Assembly: GCF_024166365.1 (NCBI RefSeq)
Contig: NC_064839.1
Coordinates: 40,932,378-40,996,377 of the forward strand
DNA: 64,000 nucleotides
Source: Elephas maximus indicus
Lineage: Eukaryota > Chordata > Mammalia > Proboscidea > Elephantidae
Reading direction: 5' to 3'
Below are positions 35,501-48,876 of this stretch, one piece after another. The stretch's first letter is position 1. Every line of letters starts with the position of its first letter. The notes under the pieces were generated by a model. That model did no database searches, was not told the origin of the DNA, and saw only the letters and a list, made by a program, of their open reading frames with translations. Position numbers and translations under genes: made by a program.

Positions 35501-38500
35501 CAACAAAAATGATGGATTTGACTCCATTCTAGTAAAAGATTTCTGTTGGATGAGAGAGAAAACTGACAGAAGGGTGGCAGGTCATGAAGGGCAAGAGAGT
35601 GATTAATCTAGAATTCAGGGGAGCGTCTACAAGCTAGGAAGGAGAAAACAAGAACACCAATAGAAAACCCGACAAACGGAAGAGTGAGCTCCCAAAGAGC
35701 CTGCAGGAAGGACTCAGAGTTCTAGCAAGCTGCAGTGACACCGCGGCACCTGGGACCTACTGTGCACCCCTCAGAGGCCACTGTGTCAGGGCAGTGGCAC
35801 CCGTGGGTGCTGGCAGGGCATTCACAGGTCCAACCTCAGTGACTCCAAGGAGCCCAGGGTCACACACACCTCGCACAGCATGCTTGCCCCTTCCTGCCTC
35901 AGGCTGCCTGGGTCCCCGACAAGGCCTGGAGCAGCTGAAGTTGAAGGTAGTCTAGTCAACCATGGGGGTTGGGTCTCAGCCACAGGCGCCTGAGCTAAAG
36001 TATGACAGAGATCTCCGGCTCAGACCCTTTATGTGAATGTTACAAATGTATATTTGCCAAAGATATTTATCCAAGGACAGAATCCCATACAGATGACGTT
36101 GGTGTGGGTGCTTCTGTGGGGGAGAGGTGAAATGGCACTAGGAATAAACAGGAAAATAACACAAATCAGGAAAGACGTACCACCCAGACTGAGGTCAGCC
36201 CTTGAGCGGCAGAAGTGCCCCGGGGTGCTCACCAATAGACCACAGCACAGGCTTTTTACACTCCCACTCTCTATCATTTTTACAACCACCTTGGTGCTGC
36301 GATGGACCTCTGTTCCCATCCAGAAATGCTCTGTGCAGCCCCAAGGTCCTGGAGGCAAGCAGCCTGTGCAGTGTGGACAGGCCGGCTGAGTGATTACAGG
36401 TAGGCGCTGGCAAGGGCAGGCACAGAGCAGAGGCACTTCCCTCTTGGCCAGACAGTCTTCAGTCTCCCTCCACCTAAGTCCTCATCCCCTGCTCCCTGTT
36501 CCCCTTGTTCTAGGTGTCAGGCCGAAAAGGTCAGAGAAGCCCCAGCAGGATGAATACAGTGAGCAGCCCCCAGCAGGGGGCAGAAGTGAGGTAGGCATGG
36601 GGTACGGGAGAGAAGGCTAGGGCTCCCAGGGCGGCAGGGCAGGTCCTAGAGAGCAGTGCCAGGCCAGCAGGCTGGTGACTCCCTCTGGGCTCTGGACCCA
36701 TCAGCCAGGCCCCTACTCAGGTCTGCCTTTTGAAGTCTGAAGGCTCCCAGGGTCTAAGAGCACAGCCTGGTCTAGATCTCTGGCTCAGAAATGGGACCTG
36801 GGGTCTGCCACCCACTAGCTGTGTGGCCTTCCCCACTTGGGCCTAGTCCTCTGGACCCCATCTCCAAAGAGTCAAACAGGCCCCCTCTATCAGAGACAGG
36901 AAGTAGGAAGTGGTTAGGGCTGAGAAGAGTGGGAACAGGGCCTCATCCAAGTCCAGGAAGGCCCACTTCCTCCCTACAACCAGCATCCAGAGCCAAACTC
37001 TCTCCCCCGCTACCAAGGATAATGAAGAGGATGGAGCAGCACCAGGAGGAAGGGTGGCACAATGGGAGGGGTGGGGCAGACAGCAGGTGCTCTGGGGTCC
37101 AGGACAGGGTGCGAAGACCCAGGCCCTCATTTTCCCAGGAAGCCATCAGCTGGGCACCATTTCTCCAGAGCAGCTCAGAGCCTCAAACCCCAGGAGGGCC
37201 AAGTGCAAGGGAGGAGCCAGCCCAATCACACTGTACCCACCCAGGCAGGGGCTCGGGGTCAGAGTTGGGGGGCTCACCTCAGCACCAAGGGCAGTGCCCT
37301 CAGAATTGCTAGTTACTGCTGTACTGTCCTTAACACCTCGATAACAACAGAGTTAGAACAGCAGAGGTGTGAACGATGCTGCAATAAAACGTCAGAATGA
37401 GCAGAAAGGAGCAGAGAGGGTAACAGAAATGGTGTTTATGTTTGAGACAATAGGGCTGCTCTCCCTGCCCATTATTTAGAATTTTTAAATTTGTATTTAA
37501 TGAGCATTTCTTGCTACAGGGTTGAAAACATGCATATCCTGAAGAAGAAAACATGAACTCCTGGGATCCGAGCCAGGATGGGCAGAGGAGGCTGTGACAG
37601 TTCTGAGGCCAGAGCCCAGGCAAGGCAGGGGCTGTTCCAGTCCACCAGGCTCACAGCCCCCAAGCCTGGGCTGCTAACAAAAAAAGCCAACTTCCCAAAT
37701 ATGGTCTGCAGCCTGCCTCTGGGAATCACATCCTGTCAGGGGGCGGGACACCGACCCACCCTCCCCCAGTGACCCCAGAGCACAGAGCCGCCCCACTGGG
37801 TCCCCCAGCCCCTGCTCTGGTGACCACAGGAAGTGCCAGCAAAGTGAATCAGAGGAAAATTCCCCTGCAGGCGAGTCAGAGGGGATCGCCCTGTACAAGC
37901 CCCGTACCTCTGAGGAGGCAGCTCAGGGAAGGCTGGTGGGGCTGTGCACCAAGTCCCCAAGGTAGGGTGGGCACCAAGGGGCAAAGACAGGGAGGCTGGA
38001 CGGGCTCTGCCGAGGGTGAGGTCTGGTGGGGAGGGGACTCCACCCCAGGCCTAGGTGAGCAACTGGGGCCTTAGGCCTCCCAGGGTGGTCAGTCCCCACT
38101 GTGCCTCGGCAGCATGAGCTCACTGAGCTGGCAGCCAACGAGGCTGCAACTGTATAGTCTGGGGCAGCTGAAGCCAGGCTGGGCAGCATCTCGCTGGTTG
38201 GGCACGTGGCACCAGGGCCTGGCACCGGGAGTTCCCCAGCCTGCGTCAGCTGGCTTGCCCCCACAGGCGGCCTCTCCCTGGCCTGCTCTGAGTGCTGGGC
38301 ACCACTGGGACCCCCGAGTGCTCCAGCTGGCCACGCACCATCCCTTTGGGCCTCTGCCTCTCAGGCTGCTCCCCAAGGACACGTTACTCCTCCCCGCTCT
38401 CTCCAAGTCACTAAGCAGCAGCAAGACCCAGACCTGGTCCAGCTCTCCCTCCCACTGCTTTGGGACCTTGGCCAAGTCCCTTACCCTCTCTGAGTACCCA

Positions 38501-41500
38501 GATCCTTTCAGGTGAGATGGGAGCACTAACAATCCTGACCTTACAGGACTGGTCTTTTGTTTAACTAAAGATTCACCTGGCTCCCACTCACAGACAGTGC
38601 AGACCTGGCTCGACAAACCCAGTCCTCCAGTGGGACAGACACCAAACAATAATTTTCCGTGACGGAGGGGAAAAGTGGGATGTGTGACAAAAACTAAGTG
38701 AGACAGGACCACTGTAGATAGGGGGTCAGAGATGGCCTCCCCAGGAGGTGACATCTGAGGTGACTCCTGAAGAATGAAAACCAGGCAACCATGAAATGAG
38801 CTGGCAAGGGCTGCAGGAGGGGTGGTGGGGGACGGTGACCTTGGAGTGGCGACCCTGGCGACCAAGCAGGTAGAGTTCCACCGTGATGCATGGAGAGCTC
38901 ACTAATCGCCACCCAAACAGTGGCTTTCCATGGCAGATACGCCTGGGCGGGGAAAGCCTACCCACTCCAAGCATTCCTGCTTGGGGCATGCACCCATGCC
39001 CCCCATCACCTCCCCAGGACCCCATGTGTGGAAGATCATAGGGACCAACTTGAAGGATGGGCCAGCCTCTCCAGAGTCTAGCTTCCCAGCCTCCCTGGCT
39101 GCTGGGCACTGATACAAGCCCCAGGCTGGGCCAATCGGGTGCTTCTGCCCCAGGCTCATGAGTGGTGCAGCTGTGACTCTCGAAGCAGCGAGTTCAGGAC
39201 AGACATTGTCAGCCACCTGTGTTCATGGCACCACAAAGGCTCTATCGGTGACTCCTCCTCCTCCTCAGTGCCCCCTCTCCTCCCTTACTCCCAACTCTCT
39301 ATTCTGACCAAATATCATGTTAACTGCTCAGTTCTTGCCCCCCACCCCAGGTACCCAGGATAGGAGGAGGAACGTCTGTCTCCTTCAGTATGGCCCCAGG
39401 CCTGTCACAGAATATACAGTTAGCAAATATTTGCTAAGTGGGTTAATTGCGGAGGGTGCAGAGTGGGGCTAAGGCAGAGCCCTAAATGGAGAGGGAGGTG
39501 TCCCTCCCTGGGAGCCCACCGTGCTCTCTCCCCCACCAATGCCAGCACTTCCCAGCTCATTCAAAGGAACCCAGGAAGGCTGTCTAATGCTCACTCATCC
39601 CAGTAGGGCCAGAGGAGAGCCCCCACCCTGATGCCAACACACTCCAGTTGGCGGCCCCGCTAGGCAGCCTGTTCGGAACAACATCCTGGTTGTTGTATGC
39701 TGGAGCTGACAGGGCTGCCCCACAGGCCCTGGCTGGCTCTGAGAATGGCCCTTATTGTGTCCCTAGGGCCCATCTAGGCGCCAGACCCACCCAGTCCAGC
39801 AGGCCCTCAGATGGGGCAGCTGGGGCCTTGGACATGGGTTGGCACGTGCCTGGGGAAGCCAAAGCCAGTTGCTGGGTATTCAGGTTTCTGCCTTGACTCT
39901 GCCAGCTGTATCGTGGAGCCCTGAACACACTCTGAAGCTCTGGTATTCCCAAACTCCAATTCCAGAGGTGGGTGCTACCTGCTGGCTAGAAGTGGAGAGA
40001 AGAGGGACATAGTAACAAAGCCTCCTCTCCAAGGAGGCTTCCTGGATGCCCTGGTGGCAAGGGCCCCCACTCTGTCTGCACCCCCTCTCCCAAGCCCCTA
40101 AACACCTTCGACCTCCTAAAGAAAAGCTCCCCAGCAATCCTTTACAAGCAGGGCCAGCCTGGGCCAACCTCAGAGGGCACCAAAGGTACCACATTTGACC
40201 AAAGATCCCTCTGCCAGGCTGGGCTCCTCACCTGGCCTGCATTCATTCACCCTGCAAACATGTTCTCAACACCCACAAGCTGGCTCAAGGAGGAAGCTGG
40301 GGACTAAATGGTCCCTACCCAAGTCCCTAGGGGGGCAGACAGGGAAATGGGCAACGGTGACATGAGCGTTAGACTGATAATAATAACAACAGTGCCCAAC
40401 ACCTTTACAGCACTGACTCTGTGCCAGGAGCAGTGTGTGTGTGTTGTTTTTTTTTGCATACAAAATCTCATTTAACACTTGAAACAACCCTACGAGATAC
40501 TATGATTACCTCTACCTTTCCCATAGAGAAACTGAGGCTCAGTGCTGTTACCTGACTTGACCAGGGTCACACAGCCAGCAACAGCAGAGGGTGAGCTAGT
40601 GCTGTATGACAGAGTGGAACTGAGGGGCGCCTGGGCCAATGCGCAGGTTCACGAAAGCCAGCAGTGGAAATTTCACAGGGCTTTTCCGTCCCTCCCTGTC
40701 CTCACCACCACCCACCCACATACCCCAGCCCAAGCACAGAACCTCACACACCAGCCATTCAGGAAACACTGGCTCCCTTCATACTCAGAACCATCTCGAA
40801 CGTGGGCCAGATTTATTTCTGGGGTATTCTGTTTGCTTATCCCAAAGAGCCCACAGTGGCCAATGGATACAGGTTCAATGAGCATGCCCACCTTGCAGTC
40901 TGTGCCTGCAGTACGATGCGCTGCTTTTACATGGCCCTTCTCACCATGGTCTTGTAACTCCCACCAAATGATTGGGTGGGACTATGCAAATAAGGTGCTT
41001 ATGGCCCACCAAGGGGATTGGACAGCTTGCTAATAAAGCAAATAAGGTGCAAGGCACACTTGTGGGGGCGGGACCATGTAAATAAGATGTATGAACCCTA
41101 ACAAGAGGATTGATTAGTTTTGGCATCCTGCTAAGCTTAAAATGAGCCATCCCAGTAGCAGAAAGGGAGGACCTCACTACTACCAAGAAGAACCAGGAGC
41201 AGCACATGTTCTTTGGGCCCAGGGTCCCTGTACTGAGAATCTCCTATGCTTAGGAGCCAGAGAGCTGTGACACCAGAGATAGTGTAAGAGGTTGAGAAGA
41301 GGTAGCAAGTGCGTAAGAGAACTGGCCGGCAGGAGACAGCATGGTAGGCTTCCCAGCTCTTGCAGTAAGAATGTTGAGCATTTTCGGGCAGAATGCTGGC
41401 AGAGTGGGGTGCCTCCAGGCACTCACTGGGCAGAGCGAGATATCTCTGGCCACTTACTGGAAGAGCTAAAGAGCTGTGTAACACTTGCCTATGCAGGGCA

Positions 41501-44500
41501 GAGGCCAGGCTGGCCCAAGAAGCCTGAGGGGCCGAGGGCCAAGAGGTCAAGGGCCAGAAGAGGCCTGCTTGTGGGCACCACTGAGTAGCTGTCCTGACTG
41601 AAACAGTTTCCTGAGTTGTTCCTGATCCTGAATTGTAACTGTTACTTCCTGAATAAACCCCATAATCGGGACTACTGTCTTTAAGTTCTGCATGGCTATT
41701 AAAAGCAATTACAAAACCCAGCAGAGAAGTAGAAAGTGCCATGGGAGGGATGGCTGTTGTTAGAATTGGTAAAAAGGTTAGAGAGAGGAGGTATGTCTGA
41801 CCTCCACCTCATGTGGGCTGATGCTGATGGTGATTCTCTTTCCCCTTTGTGAAGTTAGAGGAGGTCAGATGCCCCCACCATGCCATTTTTACAGCATCCA
41901 CAATCCCTTCTTGCTCATGGCCCCCTGGGAACCCTGCTGGAGAGCAAGCAGCCACCTGGCCACAGTGGGTCAGGGTCCTGCCCATTCTATCTCCCTGCCT
42001 CCCAGTTCCAGGTGGGGTTCTAGGGCACAACGTCTCTTCCTTGCTCAGACACCCACCACATGCCCACGGTGGGCTGAACTCTAGAACCAGCCAGTCACAG
42101 GTCCCTAACAATCTCCCTAGTACTCTCCCTTCCCACAAAACCTGAGATATCCAGATGCAGGCTCAAGTCCTTGGTGCTGGGCTGGCAGGGAGCAGGAACA
42201 TGGGTGAACCACACAGCCCTGAGCTGCCCCAGGTTCCTCCTCCCCCACCTGCCTCAGGAGTACCAATGGGGTCAGACAAGAGAGGAGTGTTATGTGGGGC
42301 CTCAGCCCCATGCCCAAAACCCAGCAGCCAGAGGAAAAGTCTGTTAAATGGGCAGTCAAAAGCCACCTGTGGGTGGTTGCTGCCGAGGCCCCTCCAACCA
42401 AGCACAGGCATGTCCTGGCCTTGGCTGCAGTGGCAATAGCAGATGCCTTTGTGTCCAGGGCCAACTCTGGGACCGGAAGTATTTCCCCACCCCTCCACCC
42501 CCACCCTGCAAGCATCTCAGGCACTGTCCCTGGAAGGCTGGGCAGAGGAGAGGCAGCCTGGGGAGCAGAGAGGTGGAGCAGGCACGAGGGCTCTCCTCTG
42601 CAGCACATGGCATCTGCAGCCCCTGGCACACCGTGGACAGTGGGAACAGGTGGGACTGAGGCCAGAGCACCAAGGAGCCCATGTGGGTGTCATGAGGGCA
42701 GAGCCCCTGCCCTCCAGCCCCTTCCAACCCCCTTAGAACCCTCACTGCTGCCACCCAGGCCAGGAATGGACCCAGGCTTGCCTGGGAGCATCTCGGTATT
42801 CTTTGGATCAGACCGGCTCAAGATCACTCTTGTCATCTGGCCTCTCAGCAGGAAGCTCGGCATGAGGCTATTACTATTACTTCAGAAAAAGCACCAAGCC
42901 CAGAATAGGGGTAACCTCCCCTGCTCCACCCCAGCTTTGCCATCATTTGGGCCAGAGGACAGAGTGTCAGTCCAGGAGGGACAGCAAGGAATTCCTCTAT
43001 ACAGGGCTTGGTTTCCCACCAACACCTAAGCCCCTTACAGCTCTACTACCCTCCAGTTTTAAATGACAACTTCAAGCTGCTCTTGAAGCAGCACCATCTG
43101 CCTGAGCAGAAATGGGGTGGGGGCACAATGCCACAAAAAATGGGGTTCTCCAGCTCAAAAAAAGTACCAAACCCCTGATTTCTGGGAAGGGCAGTAGAGA
43201 TAGGGGCCTGAGATGAGGTCCTGCCCCCCAAAATCCTTCCACCCCAGGCCAGAACCCTTCACCCCACTCACCTACAGGTGGGAGGGAGTTAGGGCAGGAA
43301 AGCAAAGTTGGGCCAGAGCCCCTTCCCAGAGCTCAGGGAGCCAGAACAGGGGATAACCAAGAGCAGAGCCCCACCTTCTTGGAGCAAGACCACCCTGCGG
43401 TCCCTTATTTGGGGCCCTAGGACCCAGGGGAAAGGAGTCTGGCCCAGTCTTTTTACTGGAGGACTCCTATCAACCCCGACCCATACTGCTTTCTCCAGGA
43501 GGCCTCCCTGGAAGCACACCTCTCTTGCTGTTTGGTCCTGGCTGCCCTACTGGCCCTGGGCTTTGATCCTGGCTGCCCCAGCTCTCTGAACTTCTGCAAA
43601 GGGAGGGTGGGTCTGCAGAGGGTCCACCAGGCAGAGGAAAGAAGGGTGGTAGGATTTTCTTAAAGGACAGTGGATGCCAGGAGGAGGCCAGGAGCTAAGG
43701 CACAGCCTTGGAGTCAGAGGGGGCCTGCAAAGTTGCCAGACCCAGGAGAACATAGCAGCCCCCTAGGGACCAGAGTTACCTGACTCCAGGCAGAACAGGA
43801 AGGGCACATGTGCAGAATGCAGGGCCATGCCAGAAGACTGCGCTCTGGGTCCAGTTCTGTGAGGACCAGTGCCTGTCCCACTCTGTGCCTCAGGAATCTT
43901 TCCTGCTTGGACAGGATGCCCTAGTGGCACTGCCCTTGCTTCAAGCCCGGCCCAGGCCTGAGGAGACTGTGCCAGCCTACTGCACTCACACCTCTGCTCA
44001 GTACAAACAGCAGTGATCAGAGACTCCATTCCTCCCCCCTCCTCCCTGCAGGTGACTTTCCTGGAAGAATGTGGGGCTGACCTGCCTTGCCCCCATCTAG
44101 CTCCCACTGGGCTCCTTCCTTGCCCAGGGGAAGAGGGTGGTAGTGCCAGTGCCAGGAGGGCATGCCAGCACCTCATCCCTAAGGCTCCTTTCCCTGTGGG
44201 CTCTACCTGTACCTGGGCCCTGTTCCCCGGGGGGAACCTTCTCTCTCTGCCAGGCCTCCCCATGGGCGGGGACTCACCGGCCTGACCCCTGACCAACCAG
44301 CTCGCCATCTGGAGAGAGTAAATGGGCGTGTCTCCCGGTGCAGGGCAAGCAGAGCATCTCTAGGATGTTGGCAGCGTGTGCTTACAGCCTCCTGGTCAGG
44401 AAAGGGAGCCGCTGACCCCAGTCTGGAAATAGAGGCCCCAACCCCACCTAAGGCCCTCTGCCCCTGTTCACACGCACCCCCAGACCTCAGCAAATCTCAG

Positions 44501-47500
44501 TTTTCCAGAGTCCCTCACATGGCCCTGGCATCTGGCCTCAAGCAGCAGCAAGAAGAGGCTGAGTACCTGTGGCTGTGGAAGCCAAAACAGACTCCCCAGC
44601 TCAGCTGACGGTCAGGGTAGGGGATCCTCCAACAGTGGACTGCAAAGCCCCCACGTCTAAGCTGCAGAAGCTGGATCCTGGCCCCCTTCCATCAGTATTC
44701 GGTTCTTATCGTCGCTTTTGCAACTAGGGCAGGTAAAGGCCGAGGAGCGCCCGCCCGCCCTCGCTCTCGGAATCCAGCGCCGGCGGGCTGGAGTGAATCA
44801 TTAACCGGCTAGGGATGGCGCTCCGGCTGCGCCGACGTCTCTGAGGACGCCACGCACTCGCTTTCCCGGCCCCCAACTCTCCCCCTCGCCCCCACCCCAA
44901 AACAGACTGATGGATGTCAGACCACCACTCCGTGTCTAGGAAGCTCACGGTCACTACCTCGAGGACCGCCGCCCCCTGTCGTGGCTGAGGAAACTGAGGC
45001 TCAGAGGCAGGGCGCGCAGGCCCAAGGTCACACGGCAGGCGGCGGCCCGCAGGGGGAGAGCGGGCCTCCAGCCAGGAACTTTCCCGGATCCAGGAACTTT
45101 CCTGCCGGCCCGCGGCCCCTGCGCCCGGCCCTCTCAACCAGCCCCGAGGCGCGCAGGTCTGGGTTCCTCCGGGGTCCTGGCCTCCGGGCGCCCCAGCCGA
45201 AGCTGGAGGGGTCCAAGGACCTCGGACCCCGGGCCACTCCCGCAGAGCCTCAGGCAGCCTGTGGTTCCCAGGACCCACAGGTCCAGCAGGAAATGCCACT
45301 CAGTTAACTCCTTCCCGCCCGGGTGCGGGCAATACGGTTGCCTCGAAGCCGAAAGCGGACTGGGCCAGTCGCTCCTGGGGCGCAGATCCCACCCGCCATC
45401 CCTAGTGGACCCCGTGCCACGCCTGCCGGCACTCACCAGGTAATTCATCGTGTCGGGCGGCTGGGGTCCCCGGCTCCCCACAGGACCACACACCCAGCTG
45501 CCCGTGCCACGCGCCCTAGGGGCTCCGAGTGCGCCACAATCTCCCGGGTCTCAGGCCAGCTGCCTCCGCCACCAGGCCAGTCACTGCCACCGCCACCGCC
45601 ACCGCGACCGCCACCGCCACCACCGCCCAGAGCCGGTCCCACCTCGCTCCGCCCGCTGCCGCCAACGCCGCCGCGGCCCAGCTGGCCCAGCCCGGCTCCC
45701 GGCATGCCTGGCCGCGCGCGCCCATTGGCCGCTGCGGCTCCCCATGCAAATGAGCCGCCCACTGTGCGGGGGAGGGGGGAACGGGACAGGCGGGCGCAGG
45801 CGCGCGCTGGCCCAGTGGGACCGCAGCCCGCCCCCCAGGAGCTAGGCCCCAGCTCCGAGCCAGACTAGCGCTGGTGCGCGGGATATCCCTTCCTCCCCAA
45901 ATGCCGGTCCCCGCCCCTCCATCGCTGGCCAGAACGCGCACCTCGTGGGGCAGGGGTGGGGGGCGAGATCAAACCCGTTGCCATCGAATCTGAATTGCCC
46001 TCCTCCCCCAGCGCACCACACGCCGCAGCCCCTGAGGTGCTGGACCACCAATCTCGGGACATTCTCACACTCTGCGTATCCATATGGCGGTCCGCCTTAG
46101 ATCTGAATCTAGAGGGAATGGGGAAGGGGCGCGCCCAAGCCTGCGGAAAAATAGTAATGACCACGGCACCAACTCCGGTCAGGCCTACCCTGAAAGGGCC
46201 CTCGGGAACGATAACTCAAGGCGGGGAGGCTGGCAGCTCGGCCTGCCGCTTTCTACATACATACTACGGCACATCCGTTGGAGTGCGCCAGCCTGTGAAG
46301 ACTCAGTGCCCTGGCCCCAGCCCACCAGGGAATAAGGGTCTCCCCACCTCCCACCCTCTTGAATTGAATCCAGTCTCCCTGAAGTTATCTTCGGCGAGAT
46401 CTAGAAGGAAACTGCTCCAGAACTGGACAGTTCTATTCCCGGGTACCTTCTCTTGAATCCTCGGACGGTCAACATCCTGGGCCACTCACTCACAGAGATG
46501 TGGAACTGTCAGGCAGCTCCCGGTGCCAGGGAAGCAGTGAGGAGACCCGTTGGACCCACAGCTCCCCTCACTCCACCTGATATGCATCTGACACCTAGGG
46601 CTCAGCAGACTCAGCCCTTGGCCAGGTGTGCAACCTCAGGTAGGCCCTCTCCCTCTCTGGGCTCCTTTCTAATCTTTAAGATGCTGGACTGGTGCAGCCC
46701 AAGTCTGGCTGGTCACAGGAGAGCTTGCTAAGAGATTCCTAGGGAAAGATTAGACCAAAGGACTAATGAACCACAACTACCACAGCCTCCACCAGACTGA
46801 GTCCAGTACAACTAGATGGTGCCTGGCTACCACCATTGACTGCTCTGACAAGGATCACAATACAGGGTCCCAAACAGAGCTGGAGAAAAATGTAGAACAA
46901 AATTCTAACTCATAAAGACCAAACTTACTAGCCTGAGACTGGAGAAACCCCAAAAGTATGGGCCCCGGACACCCTTTTAGCTCAGTAATGAAGTCATTGC
47001 CGAGGTTCACCCTTCAGCCAAAGATTAGGCAGGTCCATAAAACAAAACGAGACTAAAGGGGCACACCAGCCCAGGGGCAAGGAATAGAAGGCAGGAAGGG
47101 ACAGGAAAGCTGGTAATAGGGAATCCAAGGTTGAAAAGGGAGACTGTTGACATGTTGTGGGGGTGTTAACCAATGTCATAAAACATTATGTGTACTGCTT
47201 TTAATGAGAAGCTTGTTTGTTCTGTAAACCTTCATCTAAAGTACAATTTAAAAAGAGAGAGAGAGATTCCTAGGTCCCATACCTCCAGAAAAAGTGGGAG
47301 TGGGGGACCTGGGCACTTGCATTTCCCAAAAGCATCCCAGTGAACCACTGCACAGCATTCACAGCATGGGGTTGCGGGGTGGGAAACAGTGGGATTTGGA
47401 CACTATGACCCAGGGTCCCCGAGAAAGGAGAAACAAGACAACCAGTTGCCACCCTATGCCCTCCCCAAAGCTGATACCCTCAAGTAGTCCACTTCCCCAC

Positions 47501-48837
47501 AGAAGAGGAGCCAACTCTCAGGACACACCTTCCTGCTTGTTTCCAAAGCTGTGCCCCAAGGTCAGGCAGGAAAACTATGGCCCCAGCCCCCTCCTAAACC
47601 CTGACTCTGTCTAGCCACTGAATCCTCAGCTAGCTGGCTCTCCAGGTTCCAAGGGAGCAGATCTAAAGCAGCTGGACCACGCAAGGGAATCTGTGTTGGG
47701 GGTTGGAGGGACTCCTCTCCAGCAGGTCTCTGCAGGGAAGGGGAGTGGGGAACACAAAAAACCTGGCCTTCAAGAGGACTGGCCTCTGCTCTGTCCTAGC
47801 TGGCCACAGGGTGGGGGCTCAGAAAGGAGGCTAGCTGGGATCTCAGGGAAGGGGAGACCCTCCTCATCTCCGGAGCTGGATTAAAGCAGTGCTGGGGCAG
47901 GACTGCTGTTGTGGGCGGGCAGGCGGGGGAGGGGAACCAGGCTCAGGCAAAGGCATTTCAAAAATTTGCTCCTTTTCCACTTAAACTCCCCCCCCCCCAA
48001 GTCCCTGCCTCCCAGAATGGCATTTCCGCTTTGGAAACAAGGCCTCAGGGTCTGCTTCCCACTGTGTGTGTGGGGGGGGGGTACGGAGGAATACCCCCTC
48101 CCAGGCCAGAGGGTGGGGGACAGGTACCCACTGGGCAGGCTCTGGCTGGGGCAGTTGAGGGAGCAGAACATCACTCCACCCCCAGTCCAGCCTCCCAGCC
48201 CCTCTGACTGTGAAGGAGTGCTGACAGTGACACAGTGATGCAGCACCTGGTACCCAGCAATGCCTCTATGCCCAGCCCCATGTCAGAGGCCATGTGCCCA
48301 TTTCAGGCCCACAGCAATCCTATGAGGCAGGCTCCACAATTAGCCCCATTTTACAGATGAAAAGGCTGATGCACAGTGTACTGACCCTTGCCCATCCCTT
48401 CCCCCATCCCGGCCACAGAAGGGACAGAGCTGGCAGCCAGGCAAGGGATGATAGGGCTACTAGACTGTGGCCCCCCCTCCCCCCAGTCACCCTGCAGCAC
48501 ATTCAGGACAAAGCAGGAAGGGAATCAAGGGGCAGGGCACTGCAGGCTCTGATGGCAAAAGCCCCTGTCACACTCAAGACACCAAAAGGACAGGCAGCTG
48601 AGATCCAAACACACCCCCAGACAAAACTGAGCTCAGAACTGGGGGCTTATAAGAGCCCAGCAGTATCACCACCCCACTGAAGTTCAGCCCCCGTTAGGGG
48701 GCTGGGGGTGCATAAAGTATTTCCTGATTGGGTGGGACATCAGAGTTGGCCCTGGTGGGAAGAGCTGGCCTGGGTGAGGAAACCAGAGGCTGCCCCAGTC
48801 TTGAGGCTGGGGGGAGGGAAATGAGGGGCCACACACA

Positions 48838-48876
<39 letters not shown>

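Noticed and set aside
38089-38865. 258-codon minus-strand frame in BCAR1 intron 1
   Set aside because: No recognised domain, no conserved motif and no plausible exon structure; expected by chance in GC-rich DNA. The same applies to 30173-30982 and 42292-43029.
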